Source: Spongilla lacustris
Taxonomy: Eukaryota > Porifera > Demospongiae > Spongillida > Spongillidae
Direction of reading: 5' to 3'
Length of the DNA stretch: 64,000 nucleotides
NCBI GenBank assembly: GCA_949361645.1
Contig: OX442426.1
Location: 7,953,830 to 8,017,829, forward strand
Below the pieces are notes generated by a model. That model saw nothing but the letters and a program-made list of their open reading frames with translations. It was not told the origin of the DNA and did not search any database. Shown here piece by piece: positions 45,579 through 56,332 of this stretch (within the stretch, counting starts at the first letter, position 1; the number at the start of each line of letters is the position of its first letter). A program made the position numbers and the translations under genes.

Positions 45579-48500
45579 TATATGTACATAAAGTCTTTAC
45601 GAAAGTGAAGACGACCTAGCCAGTAATGCCCTAGCGTTGGCCCTGACCAGGACAATACTTAGTCTTCCATAAAGCCCAGACACCGCAGAAGACTTGGAAC
45701 AGCCTGTTCGAGTGGCAATCCGCGTGGCGAGTCTGTCAAGACATCTACCAGCTTCTTCTCCCCAACAACCATAAGTCTCCACTGATAAGGGGATACAGAC
45801 CCAGCCCAGACGACTGCATTTTTCGTCGTTGGCGACATGTTTGCGAATTTCAGCAGCCGACGCAGCAGACCCAGCCATCACACTCGCTTCATTCAAAGTA
45901 GAAGGATTTAGCGCTGATGTAATGGTGAAATCCAATGCGGCAGGTTTGCCAAACTCCCAATTAGGCAGCAAGATATCTGCGGGGCGTGTGCGACTTCCCT
46001 CAACATCCAAGCCACTACCTGCCTCTATTTGACCTGCAATACAGGCCAGCTTACATGATTCCCAGAAGATGTCACGCAGAGAGTTGTGCCTGAAGATTGA
46101 ATCGCCTCCACTTTTACAAGTAAGGGCATGGTGACCCAGGGGGTCTAGGGCGTGTGATGGACAGAATGAACAACTGGAGCCGTTTTGAGAGGTGTCTAAT
46201 CCGAGCCACCATTTTAGAGCCACCTGAAATTCAGGAGGATCGAGGTGTAAGTTCTTGTGGGGAGTTGGCATAACTGAAAGCCAAGCTGAGGCATGGGGAG
46301 AGGACACCGAGAGGAGCCGGGCGCAGTTAGCTGGTGAAGACGTATGGTCAAAGAGAATCTTGAACTGGTGGTCTTCGATCATGGATGACAATTGCCTTTG
46401 GTGGGGAGGAGCATCGATTATGTCCTGTAAACCAATACCCTCCATACCCTCAACGGCGCCATTAAACTCAATAAGGGACTGCTCCAAGTGGGGGTTCTCT
46501 CCAAAAGCAATACCAAAATGACCCATGGAAGCAATGAAACAAGCACTTGAATGAAGTCTGAGACTGCGAAGACCCAGGCCTCCCCTACTAGGACTCAACT
46601 GAGCTTGCATCCAAGCATCATCGGAGACGTCTACGCTTGTGCACTCTGTAAAACAATGACGGATGTCCCGGTCAAAAATGCCTAGCCCTTCAGCAACCAA
46701 GGATGGTGGTGTAGATCTTGCCAAGTGGACCATTTTACAGAAGCTACCACAGAAGCGAAGCAACAGGTAAGCAACCTGTGGGTCTTTGGATCCAACTTGC
46801 TGCAGCTTAGAGAGCAGAACATTTGCCTTGGCGCGCTGATTTGCAACAAATTTAGCACAAAACAAGATATCCCCAATGGGAGCTCCCAGTATCTCCATGT
46901 TAGGTGTATTGGACCGCTTCATACCCGGTGGGAAGGAATACATGTTTCCCTTGGAAAAAACCTCGCATTTAGAAACATTGAGGAAAAGGCCTAATTGAGG
47001 ACCCAGCTCACTGAGTATGGTGATCACCCTGGCAACAGCCTTCTCTGAACCTGCTACAGCCCCATCATCCATATACCATTTGTGGTACAAAAGGTGTGAT
47101 GACACTTCATCGGTAGCTATAGTGCCTACCAGTTTCTGTAAGACTAGGCAAAAGAATAAAGGCCCCAGAGGATCCCCTTGTTGGACACCCGTTTCAGATG
47201 ATAAGGTTCCCATAGAGTGGAAAAGCGTGGGATGCTGTCCGTAGCACCAAGCTGCCCACGGCATTAGCTCGGGAAAGTGCAAGAGGCATTCATCAAGTAA
47301 TCCCTGGCGTGAGACCATGTTGAATGCATTCTGGAAATCAATTTTAAGTACAACGAAATCTCCATCGTTCCAGTGACTTTCGATGCAGTCCCTAAGGCCG
47401 TGGACGATTAACTCAGACCCTCCTGGGCAAGCCACTCCCACTTGATGTCCCTCAAAAAACTCAGTAGCCTTTGCTTTTGTTATCCTACAAAGGCATTTGC
47501 TTGTCAGCCGCCTTAGTACTTCCCCGACTGCGATAGGCCGAACATCTGGAGGGCTATCAGGCTTGTTTTTCACCAGTGCAATAAGACTACCACCCGCCAA
47601 GAATTTGGCAACACCTACTGGGGCTCGTCCGGAGGCCAGAAGATTCACTAACTCTCGAAGTGAAGCACCTATAGCTGTTGGAAGGGGAACTTCTGAAGCG
47701 TCTAGCAGGTGTTGTATTCGTAGACCTGAAGGGCCACAAGCAGATGCTTTAGGGAAGGATCTCAGAACTGACTGGATGTCAAAATCAAGTGGAATGATGT
47801 TGGTTTCTGTTGCCTCTGACGCTGGGAGAACTGGGGCTGGACCATGAGGGTGCTTGTCTAGCAGTAACTGAAACGTGTGCTCATTGTCTGCAGCGATGCC
47901 TGATGAAGTTAAAACCTTGCACGCTTTCCCCAACGAACCTTCCTTAGCAAGTGCTATAGCTGAGTTGAGCACGTCAAACTGCTTTGAGGATTTGGACTTA
48001 TTAGCTGCACTGAAATTAGCTGTGTGTCTCCAAAGAGCCTGAAACTCCCCCTTGAGCCATAGCTTGCACAGGGAGATGATGGAACTGTTTTTTGTGGTGA
48101 CGACCTTTCCTTTTTGAAGGCAATAGGACGCACTTCGGAAGCATAAAAAGTTTTAGCCAAGCCTCTTCGGTGTTTTTGTTTATCACTTCTTTTAGCACTG
48201 CTGAGAGAGTCCTAGCAAAGATGGGTCTTGCTTTGGCTGGTATGTGGCGGATAGTAGCGCGCTTCAGTTTAAAAACTTCATCGAAGGTAAAAGTAAACGC
48301 TCCGCTGTTACTGTTTAAGGAACTAGGCCCTGAACTACCAGGTGGGTTGTCTGGACTAAATTCCACATCTCTGTTAGTGCACTTTTGGAGATGCGAATTG
48401 GAATGTGACTTGGCCACTAGCTGGGAACACTGTTCGCATTTATACAACCCATTCTCTTCAAGCCAGCCTGTTGGTACTGCGCCTGCAAATATACCCTTTG

Positions 48501-49438
48501 CGTGAGCATTCATGTGGTTCCGCCACATCGAAGGGGCAATGTGTTCCCTGCACCCTTCAACTATGCAGGTCCTTCTCCCTCGGGTGTTATGACCCGATGA
48601 GGATGGAGTTGTGCCAAGCAGCACTTCTTCGTAGGGAACCCCTGTTGTTGGTGTAGATGGTGGATGTGCATGCGAGAATATGGGAGTGTGCAAAGGTGAA
48701 GAAATAGTGGATGAGGCGGGGCTCTGGGAAGAGCGCGCCGGTTCTGGTCCGGTTTCAAACCCTTGCGGAGTGATGGACTGAACTGGGTGCTGAGTTGAAG
48801 AATGCGGAAGCTCTGGGGAATCCATTATATATGATACCTGTGGGACCGAAACGTGGCTTGATGAGCATGAAGTAGAATGTGTCGGTGGATCCTGACGAAT
48901 GGGAGTTATTAGTGTGGCGGGATCTGAGGCCGGCCGAAGATTGTCGAGACTGACAGGTACTCGTGAGGAATAAGGTTCCATATCTGATTCATGCGCCAGA
49001 ACCAATGAGCTAGATCTTGTGCATATGGGTGAATAGGGGACCTGAGATGACTCCGAATGCTCGGTGCACGCTGGACTCGCTGGAGCCTGACTTTTTCCAC
49101 AGCAGCTGCTTTGTGTGGAAACGCGAGACATTCGGCAGCTGCTAATGCAAGTGTTGCATCGATTCCTTCTAGCCGTGACTAATACTGAGTTGCAAGTGGT
49201 GCAAATTGTAAAGCCCGCCTGGTGGATCATATCTTCCGATAATTCGGGTTCCTTTGACAAAAAATGGCCCTGGAGGTGCCGCTTGAGAGCATCTTTAGAA
49301 CCTAGCGAAGACGAACAAGAGTGTAAAGGACATTCGTGTCTACTTACCTGTGACGCTTGCGAGCTAAGCGGTGAGCGCGAAGAGCGGCGCCCGTGGTTTG
49401 CACTTTGTGGTTTAGACCTCTTCCGACCGCGCGCCATA
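45579..49438 (-). pseudogene. Near full-length RLE retrotransposon with one frameshift
   Basis: Minus strand. ATG at 49438 (MARGRKRSK), then C2H2-like fingers (CPLHSCSSSLGSKDALKRH; CREHIAPSMWRNHMNAHAKG; CEQC and HLQKC), a Ser/Pro-rich linker, and FMLPKCVLLPSKRKGRHH. Near 48110 the frame shifts; the second part runs unbroken for 791 codons to a TAA at 45597-45599. It holds RPIAVGEVLRRLTSKCLC, KIDFQNAFNMVSRQ, TGVQQGDPLGPLFF, YMDD, the CCHC (CSFCPSHALDPLGHHALTC), RPADILLPNW and ALDFTITSAL. It keeps all RT and endonuclease motifs and differs strongly in sequence from the 30211 copy, so it is another subfamily. The 5' side borders a TAA tract (49466-49491). Its 3' UTR is cut 18 bases after the stop by the Plavaka element. 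The frameshift might also be a sequencing error. Confidence 0.88.
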
Positions 49439-49465
49439 AAAAAATTATCTATTAATAAAAATAAA

Positions 49466-49495
49466 AAATAATAATAATAATAATAATAAAAACTA
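49466..49495 (+). repeat. TAA microsatellite
   Basis: About 9 AAT/TAA units between two minus-strand elements. Confidence 0.85.
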
Positions 49496-49501
49496 CACAC
49501 C

Positions 49502-49819
49502 CTAAAAGTCAGTAAAAGTAGGTGAAAAAAGTGTTCCTAGGATGGAGGCAGCATTGCCCCTTTGTACAGCCACTGAAAGACGTTGGAGCAGGTAGCTGTA
49601 ACTTTTTGTGTCACCAGTTGTGGCTGAGAGCCTGTGACCTAGCTCCTTCAGGAAGATCTGGGAAAGAGGACCAACTACTCCTGATGTCTCATAGGCAATA
49701 GGGGTAAAACATATGCCCGGGTGTCCATCCAGATAAGAGTATTTGACCTTTTTCCGGTCCTCTGCCTGACTGGCAACAGCACCTGCTACCATAGTGGACT
49801 TATAACTTGTGTCATTCAT
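49502..49819 (-). pseudogene. C-terminal fragment of a second element family
   Basis: Minus-strand reading of 105 codons: YLDGHPGICFTPIAYETSG, VVGPLSQIFLKELGHRLS, QRLSVAVQRGNAASILGTLF and a stop. The layout resembles the end of the RLE family (conserved P-x-x-x-E-T/S-x-G, then a final RxN/RGNA helix) but the sequence is distinct. It also lies between TAA tracts. Related remnants occur at 3700, 9960, 28640 and 49990. No upstream RT is present in any of them. Confidence 0.6.
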
Positions 49820-49989
49820 TTTAATAAAATATTAAAAATTAAAAAAAATTAAAAATAATAATAACAATAAAAATAATAATAATCTTATATAGCAGATACA
49901 TAACATAGCAAGCATGTAACACAAAAACAGTTCAAAGGGGCTCGATCCTACTAAGGATGGCCGATGCCACTGATTTTATAAGGCTGGTG

Positions 49990-50252
49990 TTAAGTCTGCC
50001 ATACAGGTCATGAATGACGACAGACTTTGGCTAACAATACTTCTTTGTTCCCATAGCATGTGAGTCTCTTGGTGTGTTTGGTGCTGAAACATTGTCCTTT
50101 CTTAAGGACCTTGGCCATCGTCTGCACAAAACCACTGGAGACTCACAATCCTACCAATTCTTACTCCAGCGCCTTTCTGTGGCAATCCAGAGAGGAAATT
50201 CTACCTCCGTCTTGGGAACATTAAGTTCCTTTGATGGTTTAGATGACTTTTA
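49990..50252 (+). pseudogene. Second fragment of the second element family, opposite strand
   Basis: From about 50055 the plus strand reads ACESLGVFGAETLSFLKDLG, HRLHKTTGDSQSYQFLLQRL and SVAIQRGNSTSVLGTLSSFD before a TAG at 50250-50252. It is a tail-only copy, facing away from the fragment at 49502. Confidence 0.6.
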
Positions 50253-50356
50253 GTTCTGTGTGTGAGTGATCGAGTGTGTTAGTGTGCCAGTACATTGTAT
50301 ATGTTAGGTTGTGTTGTTGTTAGCCATATATGTTAGTTTATTATTATTATCATGGC

Positions 50357-50359
<3 letters not shown>

Positions 50360-50398
<39 letters not shown>

Positions 50399-50421
50399 AT
50401 AATAATAATAATAATAATAAT
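50360..50421 (+). repeat. Poly(A) followed by TAA repeat
   Basis: About 36 A residues, then eight TAA units. It follows the element fragment above and may be its 3' tail. Confidence 0.85.
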
Positions 50422-50469
50422 ACATAAAGCAATATGACTGCAAAAAATAGTCATGTACAGGTGATGGTT

Positions 50470-53400
50470 TTATAACCTGCCTTCACTATTGTTCATAGTT
50501 AGCATCCACTCAAATTCATCCATAGCACCAGCTTTTGGCCTCCTTTCCTCCCTTGACTCTTCTTGCTTTGCAAGCTTAAGTCTCTGTATCTTCCTAACTT
50601 CTTCAGCAGACTGGAGATGCACCTCCTTCCTCATCCTCTCCAGATACCTGACACGTATTGCATAACCTGAAATTGCCTTCTGCTTCTCTGAATGTATCAA
50701 ATAGTCCAGGTACCCATCAGAAGTGATTGGGTTAACTTTTAGTGCGATGTCATCAAAGTGTCTAAGACAGCAATATGCCTGAATGATCAAACTAATCACA
50801 GAATGCCGTATCTCATCTAACCGCATATCAATTGCACGTTTCAAGCTGTAACTGGTCCCCAGACTATCACCAATAGTGGATTGCAGCTGTCTCCTGAGGT
50901 CATCACTAGTTCTGGTTACCTGTTGCTCAATCATCTCATAGCAGTAAGAGCAGACAGCATGGTCACTTGCTGTACAGTGGCACACACAACAGGCCAAGCA
51001 TTCACGAATGCTAGAGGTCATCACACAACACTCATCGCTGGACACCTGACATGGGAAGTGACATGTCATCTTACAGTTCTGGCAATTCATGGCCATCTGT
51101 CCTTTGGGGAGGGGAACTGGCTGTTGCTCTGGTATAGAGACCTTGTAAACAATTCGCTCATTTCTATCTGTTTCACCTTGCTTCAGCTTAATCATATTAC
51201 GCTCTTGATCCAATTTACTCATTTGCATCAGTCTAACCTGAATCTGCTGCTGCAGGCTGCTTAGTGACACTTGCAGTTCTTTCAGTTCTGTCATCACATC
51301 AACACTTAGCAATAGGCTCCTCCCTTCCATCTTTCCTATCTTCCTGATAAAATTTTCAAACATTTTTGCCCCTTGCTTCCACAGTAGGCTGTCCTGTGTA
51401 TTGGTATAGTTATCAATATTGGACTTGAACAGTATAGAATTGTCAAATGTATTGATTCTGTCAACTGGAACATTTCCCCACTCAGTGCTCCCCATTGCTA
51501 AAGGACTGACATTGTCAGAAAATGTACCAGTGAATGCAATGAAAATATTATGGCTAAAATGTGCATCAAAACTTAACTGCATCACCACATCAATCTGCTT
51601 TTGCACTGACACAGTTGTTGGATTGACAACTAACATGATTCCATGAAGCCTATCCACACCCAGTGGACCAGACGTTGAAAACAGCTCTCTAATAATAGCT
51701 GCCAGTTTTCTATTCTGCAATGGTTCACCACTATTTTCATAAGCTGGTGTGTCAACCACTGTCAGTGTGAATGGAAGGGTGGATCCCCTGGTCTTGTGGA
51801 ATGTATATACCTTGATCCAAGATGTCTGCTCCTCACTGGTCTCCAGAACAAGACGAAATGGGTCATCCCAACAGACATCAAATATATGATTGACCAATCT
51901 GTTGATGAGGGTGGTTTTCCCCACCCCCTTTGCTCCAACCACCAGAAGGACACGCCCAGGTGCGGGATCATACAGGTCCTCTGTACCAATGGTATACTTT
52001 GCAAAGCACTTCTCTTTAATACAGACAGCTGAACTAACAAGGACCTTTCGTATGCTAGGTGGACCTTCTGAAACAAGCTGTGACATGGCACATGTTCCCT
52101 CTGCCAAGCGTGGGGGTGATGGAAACTCACCAACAAGAGGTCCTGCTGATACATCAGGCTGTTTTGGTATCAACTGTTTTATATCTTTCATCTGATGCAC
52201 CCCTTGTTTCTCTACCTCAACCTGTTCAGTACCTTTATTTTGCTTGCTAGCCTTTGAGAAATTACGCCTCACGACCTCAGATGGACCAGGTGTGGTTTTT
52301 CCTCTTATACGTGGTGTTCCAAGCTGCTCATCAATCCCTGGTTGTTCACACTGTGAAGTCCTTTGTGCATCTTGCATCGTTACTACCTGAAAACGGTCTA
52401 AACACAGCGCTTGATTGCAGCCCACCGGGTCAGTGTTAGCTCTACGATGATGTGCCATTGGAACTGTTAGTACCTTGGGTAGGTCCTGAACAGTGCAACC
52501 TGCCTCAGCATGTTTGTGGAGAGGTCTCTGCCCAATCACTGCAACTTGTTTGCTACTTTCAGGGAGATTACATCCAAGATCAAGTGATGGTGTTCCAAGG
52601 TGCTCATCAGTCTTTGGTGGTACCCTCTGTATGGTCTTTGGTGTACTACTATCTAAATACGGTATACTGGTCTTCACGTTGGACAGTTGTTGACATAACA
52701 TCTTTGCTGTGGGTCGCTTTCCTTCCTCATAACTCAGACAATCCCGCACCATATCAAGCAATGCATGATCACAATTTATCAGGTCAATGTGATTTTTGCG
52801 TCGCTCCACATCTGAAACAGGGACCTCAATTAGGATACGATAGTTTGGGTCTTTTACTTTCAATTTGGGCGGTCCAGGCTGTGGTATTTCACGTGTCAAT
52901 ATCTGTATAGTCAACACCCCAAATGAAAAGACGTCCAACTTATCTGAGTACACTGGAGGGTAATCAAAGGCTTCTGGGGGCATGTAATGCGGACATCCTG
53001 GGGTCTGGGTTAGAAGGGAAGAGTGCCCACAGGCACTGATCATCATGGCCATCCCAAAGTCTGTTACCTTTGCAATTCTGCCCCCTCCAGTGAGAAGGAC
53101 GTTGTTGCTGGTGAGGTCACGATGGATGATTCCATTGGAATGGAGGTAGGCCAAGGCCAGTGAGATGTCATAGCAGAGGTTGACCTCAGTGCGGAAGGGT
53201 AAGGGACAGGGGGATCCCTCCAGGAAGGAGGTGAGGCTTTCTTCCATCAGCTCCATGAGAAGGACCCACGTGTTGTCTGGACCATCCTCGTAGGTTCCAA
53301 GGTACAGGACGATGTTTGGGTGTCGCACATTACTCAGAATCTGACACTCCTTATGAAACAACTTGATATTCCTCTCACACACCAGAATAGGGTGGAGCAG

Positions 53401-53544
53401 TTTGGCTGCACAGATGAGCTCATCACACTGGGCCTTGTAAATCGCCCCATATGCCCCATGACCTAACATCTGGTTCTTGAGAATTGTGATGCACTGAAAA
53501 CCATGAGGTTTACTGAGTGGTAGGGAGTTCATTTGGTGTGACAT
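50470..53544 (-). CDS. Protein kinase - P-loop GTPase - Cys-rich fusion protein
   Basis: 1024 residues in a single exon, ATG at 53544. Residues about 20-292 form a complete kinase domain of tyrosine-kinase-like type: glycine loop GHGAYG (28-33), CAAK with the ATP lysine at 48, KE with the helix-C glutamate at 66, HRDLTSNN (141-148), DFG (162-164), MPPE (188-191), GKRPT near 277. After a long linker with two DE(H/Q)LGTP repeats comes a P-loop GTPase-like domain, GAKGVGKTT (537-545), with VVDTP (597-600) as likely switch II. The usual NKxD is not evident; TGTFSD (672-677) may take its place. A coiled coil (about 752-795) and a Cys-cluster (CQNCKMTCHFPC, CLACCVCHC, CSYC; 821-868) follow. All kinase catalytic residues are present, so it is probably active. 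Similar P-loop plus NC-x-x-TCH-x-PC proteins are known in fish and invertebrates without clear function. The lack of introns, unlike RANGRF and EMC1, may point to a retrocopy origin. Confidence 0.85.
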   Translation of the reverse strand: MSHQMNSLPLSKPHGFQCITILKNQMLGHGAYGAIYKAQCDELICAAKLLHPILVCERNIKLFHKECQILSNVRHPNIVLYLGTYEDGPDNTWVLLMELMEESLTSFLEGSPCPLPFRTEVNLCYDISLALAYLHSNGIIHRDLTSNNVLLTGGGRIAKVTDFGMAMMISACGHSSLLTQTPGCPHYMPPEAFDYPPVYSDKLDVFSFGVLTIQILTREIPQPGPPKLKVKDPNYRILIEVPVSDVERRKNHIDLINCDHALLDMVRDCLSYEEGKRPTAKMLCQQLSNVKTSIPYLDSSTPKTIQRVPPKTDEHLGTPSLDLGCNLPESSKQVAVIGQRPLHKHAEAGCTVQDLPKVLTVPMAHHRRANTDPVGCNQALCLDRFQVVTMQDAQRTSQCEQPGIDEQLGTPRIRGKTTPGPSEVVRRNFSKASKQNKGTEQVEVEKQGVHQMKDIKQLIPKQPDVSAGPLVGEFPSPPRLAEGTCAMSQLVSEGPPSIRKVLVSSAVCIKEKCFAKYTIGTEDLYDPAPGRVLLVVGAKGVGKTTLINRLVNHIFDVCWDDPFRLVLETSEEQTSWIKVYTFHKTRGSTLPFTLTVVDTPAYENSGEPLQNRKLAAIIRELFSTSGPLGVDRLHGIMLVVNPTTVSVQKQIDVVMQLSFDAHFSHNIFIAFTGTFSDNVSPLAMGSTEWGNVPVDRINTFDNSILFKSNIDNYTNTQDSLLWKQGAKMFENFIRKIGKMEGRSLLLSVDVMTELKELQVSLSSLQQQIQVRLMQMSKLDQERNMIKLKQGETDRNERIVYKVSIPEQQPVPLPKGQMAMNCQNCKMTCHFPCQVSSDECCVMTSSIRECLACCVCHCTASDHAVCSYCYEMIEQQVTRTSDDLRRQLQSTIGDSLGTSYSLKRAIDMRLDEIRHSVISLIIQAYCCLRHFDDIALKVNPITSDGYLDYLIHSEKQKAISGYAIRVRYLERMRKEVHLQSAEEVRKIQRLKLAKQEESREERRPKAGAMDEFEWMLTMNNSEGRL

Positions 53545-53993
53545 TTCACAAGCACATTAATATACTGATGTTGCAGTAGTCTACAAGATGAAAGAATAAT
53601 ATTCAAGTCCCTTTAATTTACACTGTATTCTGTTAAGTTAACTCAATTTTTCCAAATACAATTAATCACTAAATGTCAAAAGCCCTTCCCCCGGCCCCGC
53701 CGTTTGATTGTGCTTTGCGCCCACTATTAATACCTGGGTTAGTGGCAGCTCCTCCCCTCCTTGTGATTTAAAATGCGCTAAAGTTCTAACGGAGTTCCGC
53801 CCCCCGAGACCCGATCAGTGTGGCCGTGTGGGAGCTTACAGCGCTCTCCCATACCTAGCTGGTCCACCCCCGCTTCGAAATTCCAGATCCGTTATTGTAA
53901 GTCGCTTGACACGTGACAATATGAAATGAATTTATACGTACACTCCCAAATGTCGGATCGTCGATGTACCAAATCTATCATTTACGTGCGGCT
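53545..53993. other. Intergenic, upstream of the kinase-GTPase gene
   Basis: No gene recognised. The short plus-strand open frame at 53708-53926 looks incidental. This stretch should hold the promoter of the minus-strand kinase gene, but I see no clear element. Confidence 0.4.
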
Positions 53994-54135
53994 ACGCCTA
54001 CCAGTGCCGGATTTAGGGGGGGGGGCAAACGGGGCGGCTGCGGCCCCACCGTTCTCATAATAATGATTTCATGTTTTTTTGGTTTATAATAACTCATACT
54101 AAAATTACTAATTAGTGTTAATTGAGCGAATTAAC

Positions 54136-54756
54136 ATGCATATGGAGCCGGAGCAAGAGACCGAGAATAGAAGTGCGCGAAGTGGAGCATCGAAACGAAA
54201 GAAGCGGAAAGAACAACTTGATGAATGGAATAAGCTACAAAGCAAACTGCCAAGGCTTTTGTCCTTTGGATTTCATGTTCAAAATGAGCCAAACCACAGT
54301 ACCCTCCAGGGAGTCCAGGCTGGTAACCTCGAAACCGCAGTGGCAGAACATCAGTGCGTAGACGTAGTCGACAACGTGCATGACAGTATGAATGAAACTG
54401 AACCAAGTGCAACCATGCTGCCAACATCTTCTGATCCTTGTTCCAGCAGCCAATCGTCACGACCAAACGGACCAATCGATGAATGCGTACCAATTTCAAT
54501 GCTGCAGGCGCCACTTGACGTATGCATTAGCGTTCATTCTTGTGATACTTCTTGTTCCAGCAGCCAATCATCACAATCATACTCCTTAGAAACTACAGCC
54601 ACGGCCAACACTGTCAATGATCCAGCAAAGTGGACAGTTACTGATAACCTTCGAGAGTATTGGGCGCTGCATGGGTTAAATAGTGGGGGGGGGGGGGGAG
54701 GGGGGGGGGGGGGGGGGGCCACCAAGTATAATTGCCCAGGGCCCACGACTGTCTAA
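54136..54756 (+). pseudogene. N-terminal remnant of a hAT transposase
   Basis: From ATG 54136: a basic RSGASKRKKRKEQLDE stretch and KLPRLLSFGF, typical of the start of ZMYM1/TTF-type hAT transposases, then a Ser/Gln-rich linker with two SSSQSS repeats and PAKWTVTDNLREYWALHG, which normally leads into the TTF zinc finger. At that point the reading enters a poly-G run and the element ends, so the finger and the catalytic DDE domain are lost by internal deletion. Confidence 0.75.
54683..54718 (+). repeat. Poly-G run at the hAT deletion junction
   Basis: About 34 G with a single A, between the coding remnant and the right end. It may form a G-quadruplex. Confidence 0.9.
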
Positions 54757-54865
54757 ATCCGGCGCTGACGCCTACGGCTATAAATAGCGATTGGTAACAA
54801 ACCTGAGCCTCACTATATGCGAGGGAGTAGCTACATAATTATAAGTACCTGACTCATCGCGAGTC

Positions 54866-55132
54866 AAGCTGGGTTTACAATGTGACGCTCGCTGAATCAG
54901 AGATAATATTATCTCTGGCTGAATGTTGCGTCAGCGTCAGCATCAGCAGAGATAATATATAGCGCGCGTCGCTGAAACGTCATGTTGTGAACAATTATTG
55001 TATACCCCAGCTGACGTGACGTGACGTGACGTGACGCTGGAATAGACGAGTTCTATTCCAGCGTCGGCGTCACGAATTGCAGACGCTGACGCTGACGCAA
55101 CATTCAACAAGCGCCACATTGTAAACCAGCTT
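54866..55132. mobile_element. MITE with long inverted ends and an inner hairpin
   Basis: AAGCTGGGTTTACAATGTG at 54866 pairs with the inverted AAGCTGG-TTTACAATGTGG end (to 55132), and the pairing continues through GTTGCGTCAGCGTCAGC segments. The centre holds an inner palindrome (GACGCTGGAATAGACGAG, then its complement) and four GACGT units. No coding capacity. No clear target duplication. Confidence 0.7.
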
Positions 55133-56066
55133 CCAGTACTGTTATATGTAATTAGCACTCACCACCCCAGTCTGTCACCTACCTTCAAAAATGCTCGCCG
55201 GGAAAGATACAGCTCTACTTGAAAATGTGCACCGAGAAAATATATATTAGAGGTTACACTAAGTTAATAATAGATATTATAATAATCTTACTATATATGG
55301 TGAGGATTAATGGCAAAATGTTATACCCCTTTGTCAAAACACCGGAACACCCACACTATGCATCCAATAATACTAATCTCACCGCACATATACTGCACGC
55401 CCATCTCCGCTGGACCGAGCGAGCCCGAATACATGGCGAGGGTATGTGGGGGGAGGCAAGGGATAAGGGATACGCCTCGGAGCTAGTCTCTTCCCCAGAC
55501 CCAGATATCTAGCAACGGCAACGGATGGATTACATCACCGTATCAGGCTGAGGCTACGAATTATTAAATACCACGCTCCGATCCTTTTCACACTAAATTA
55601 ATTCCGGTTCATTAATAAACTGCTGGTTTGGTAAGTGTTTAATAAATAATGAAACCGCCCCCCGCACGCCTTATAAATCACATTGAAATGGTAAACAAGT
55701 TAAAACAAGCATTCATATTGTAGTGGCCTCATGGGTATCCCTAGTCCAGCAAAATGGTAAACAACTGCGAATAAAATTAAATTATAAACGGTTCTCTATG
55801 CATTCTACAAAGATGAGGGTTTTTTTTTTTTGGGGGGGGGGGGGGGGGGGGATTAAATCTTCGTTACTCGGGAGCTTGCTCTCATGCATTCAAAGCAATT
55901 TAGGATCTCGCTGAACTGTTACTCTAATTTAAAATCCGAAGCTTTCTCATATTACATGTATGAAAATGGTACAAGGCTTACACATCACGGATTAATAGTA
56001 AATCAGAAAGAATCAATACCTTAAAATTGTAGTTGTAGACATACCGCATTCAAGCGATGCAACAAC
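55133..56066. other. Intergenic, nothing recognised apart from a homopolymer pair
   Basis: A T11 then G20 run lies at about 55820-55851. Short open frames (55219-55509, 55723-55911) resemble nothing I know. Confidence 0.4.
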
Positions 56067-56112
56067 CTAGTCTGGGTACCCGACTGATCGGTTGCACGGG
56101 TACCCAGACTAG
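56067..56112. repeat. Short hairpin repeat, copy 1
   Basis: CTAGTCTGGGTACCCG and its exact reverse complement CGGGTACCCAGACTAG, separated by about 14 bases containing ACTGATCGGTTG. Confidence 0.8.
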
Positions 56113-56223
56113 CACAACCATCAGCAATACATGTAATGTAGTGCTATGCGATGATCACGGATAAATGGAAGGGACAAAGTAACAAGCATATGAATTATGA
56201 GGGCAAAAACACAACATGTATAT

Positions 56224-56259
56224 AGTCTGGGGACCCGACTGATGGTTGTCCCCAGACTT
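56224..56259. repeat. Short hairpin repeat, copy 2
   Basis: AGTCTGGGGAC pairs with GTCCCCAGACT around a CCGACTGATGGTT loop. Same stem and loop as the copy at 56067 apart from compensated changes. Confidence 0.75.
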
Positions 56260-56332
56260 AACATGTATACGGATTCAGGACGGGGCGTTTCCCCGGCCCG
56301 TGATGTAACCTATTATCAAAAAAAGCAAAATT

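Larger units (their letters stand above)
54002..54767 (+). mobile_element. hAT deletion derivative with 8-bp target duplication
   Basis: Ends CAGTGCCGGATTTAG (54002) and, inverted, CAGCGCCGGATTTAGAC (ending 54767). ACGCCTAC flanks both sides exactly (53994-54001 and 54768-54775). An 8-bp duplication and CAG ends are the hAT hallmarks. At 766 bp it is far too short to be autonomous. Confidence 0.92.
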
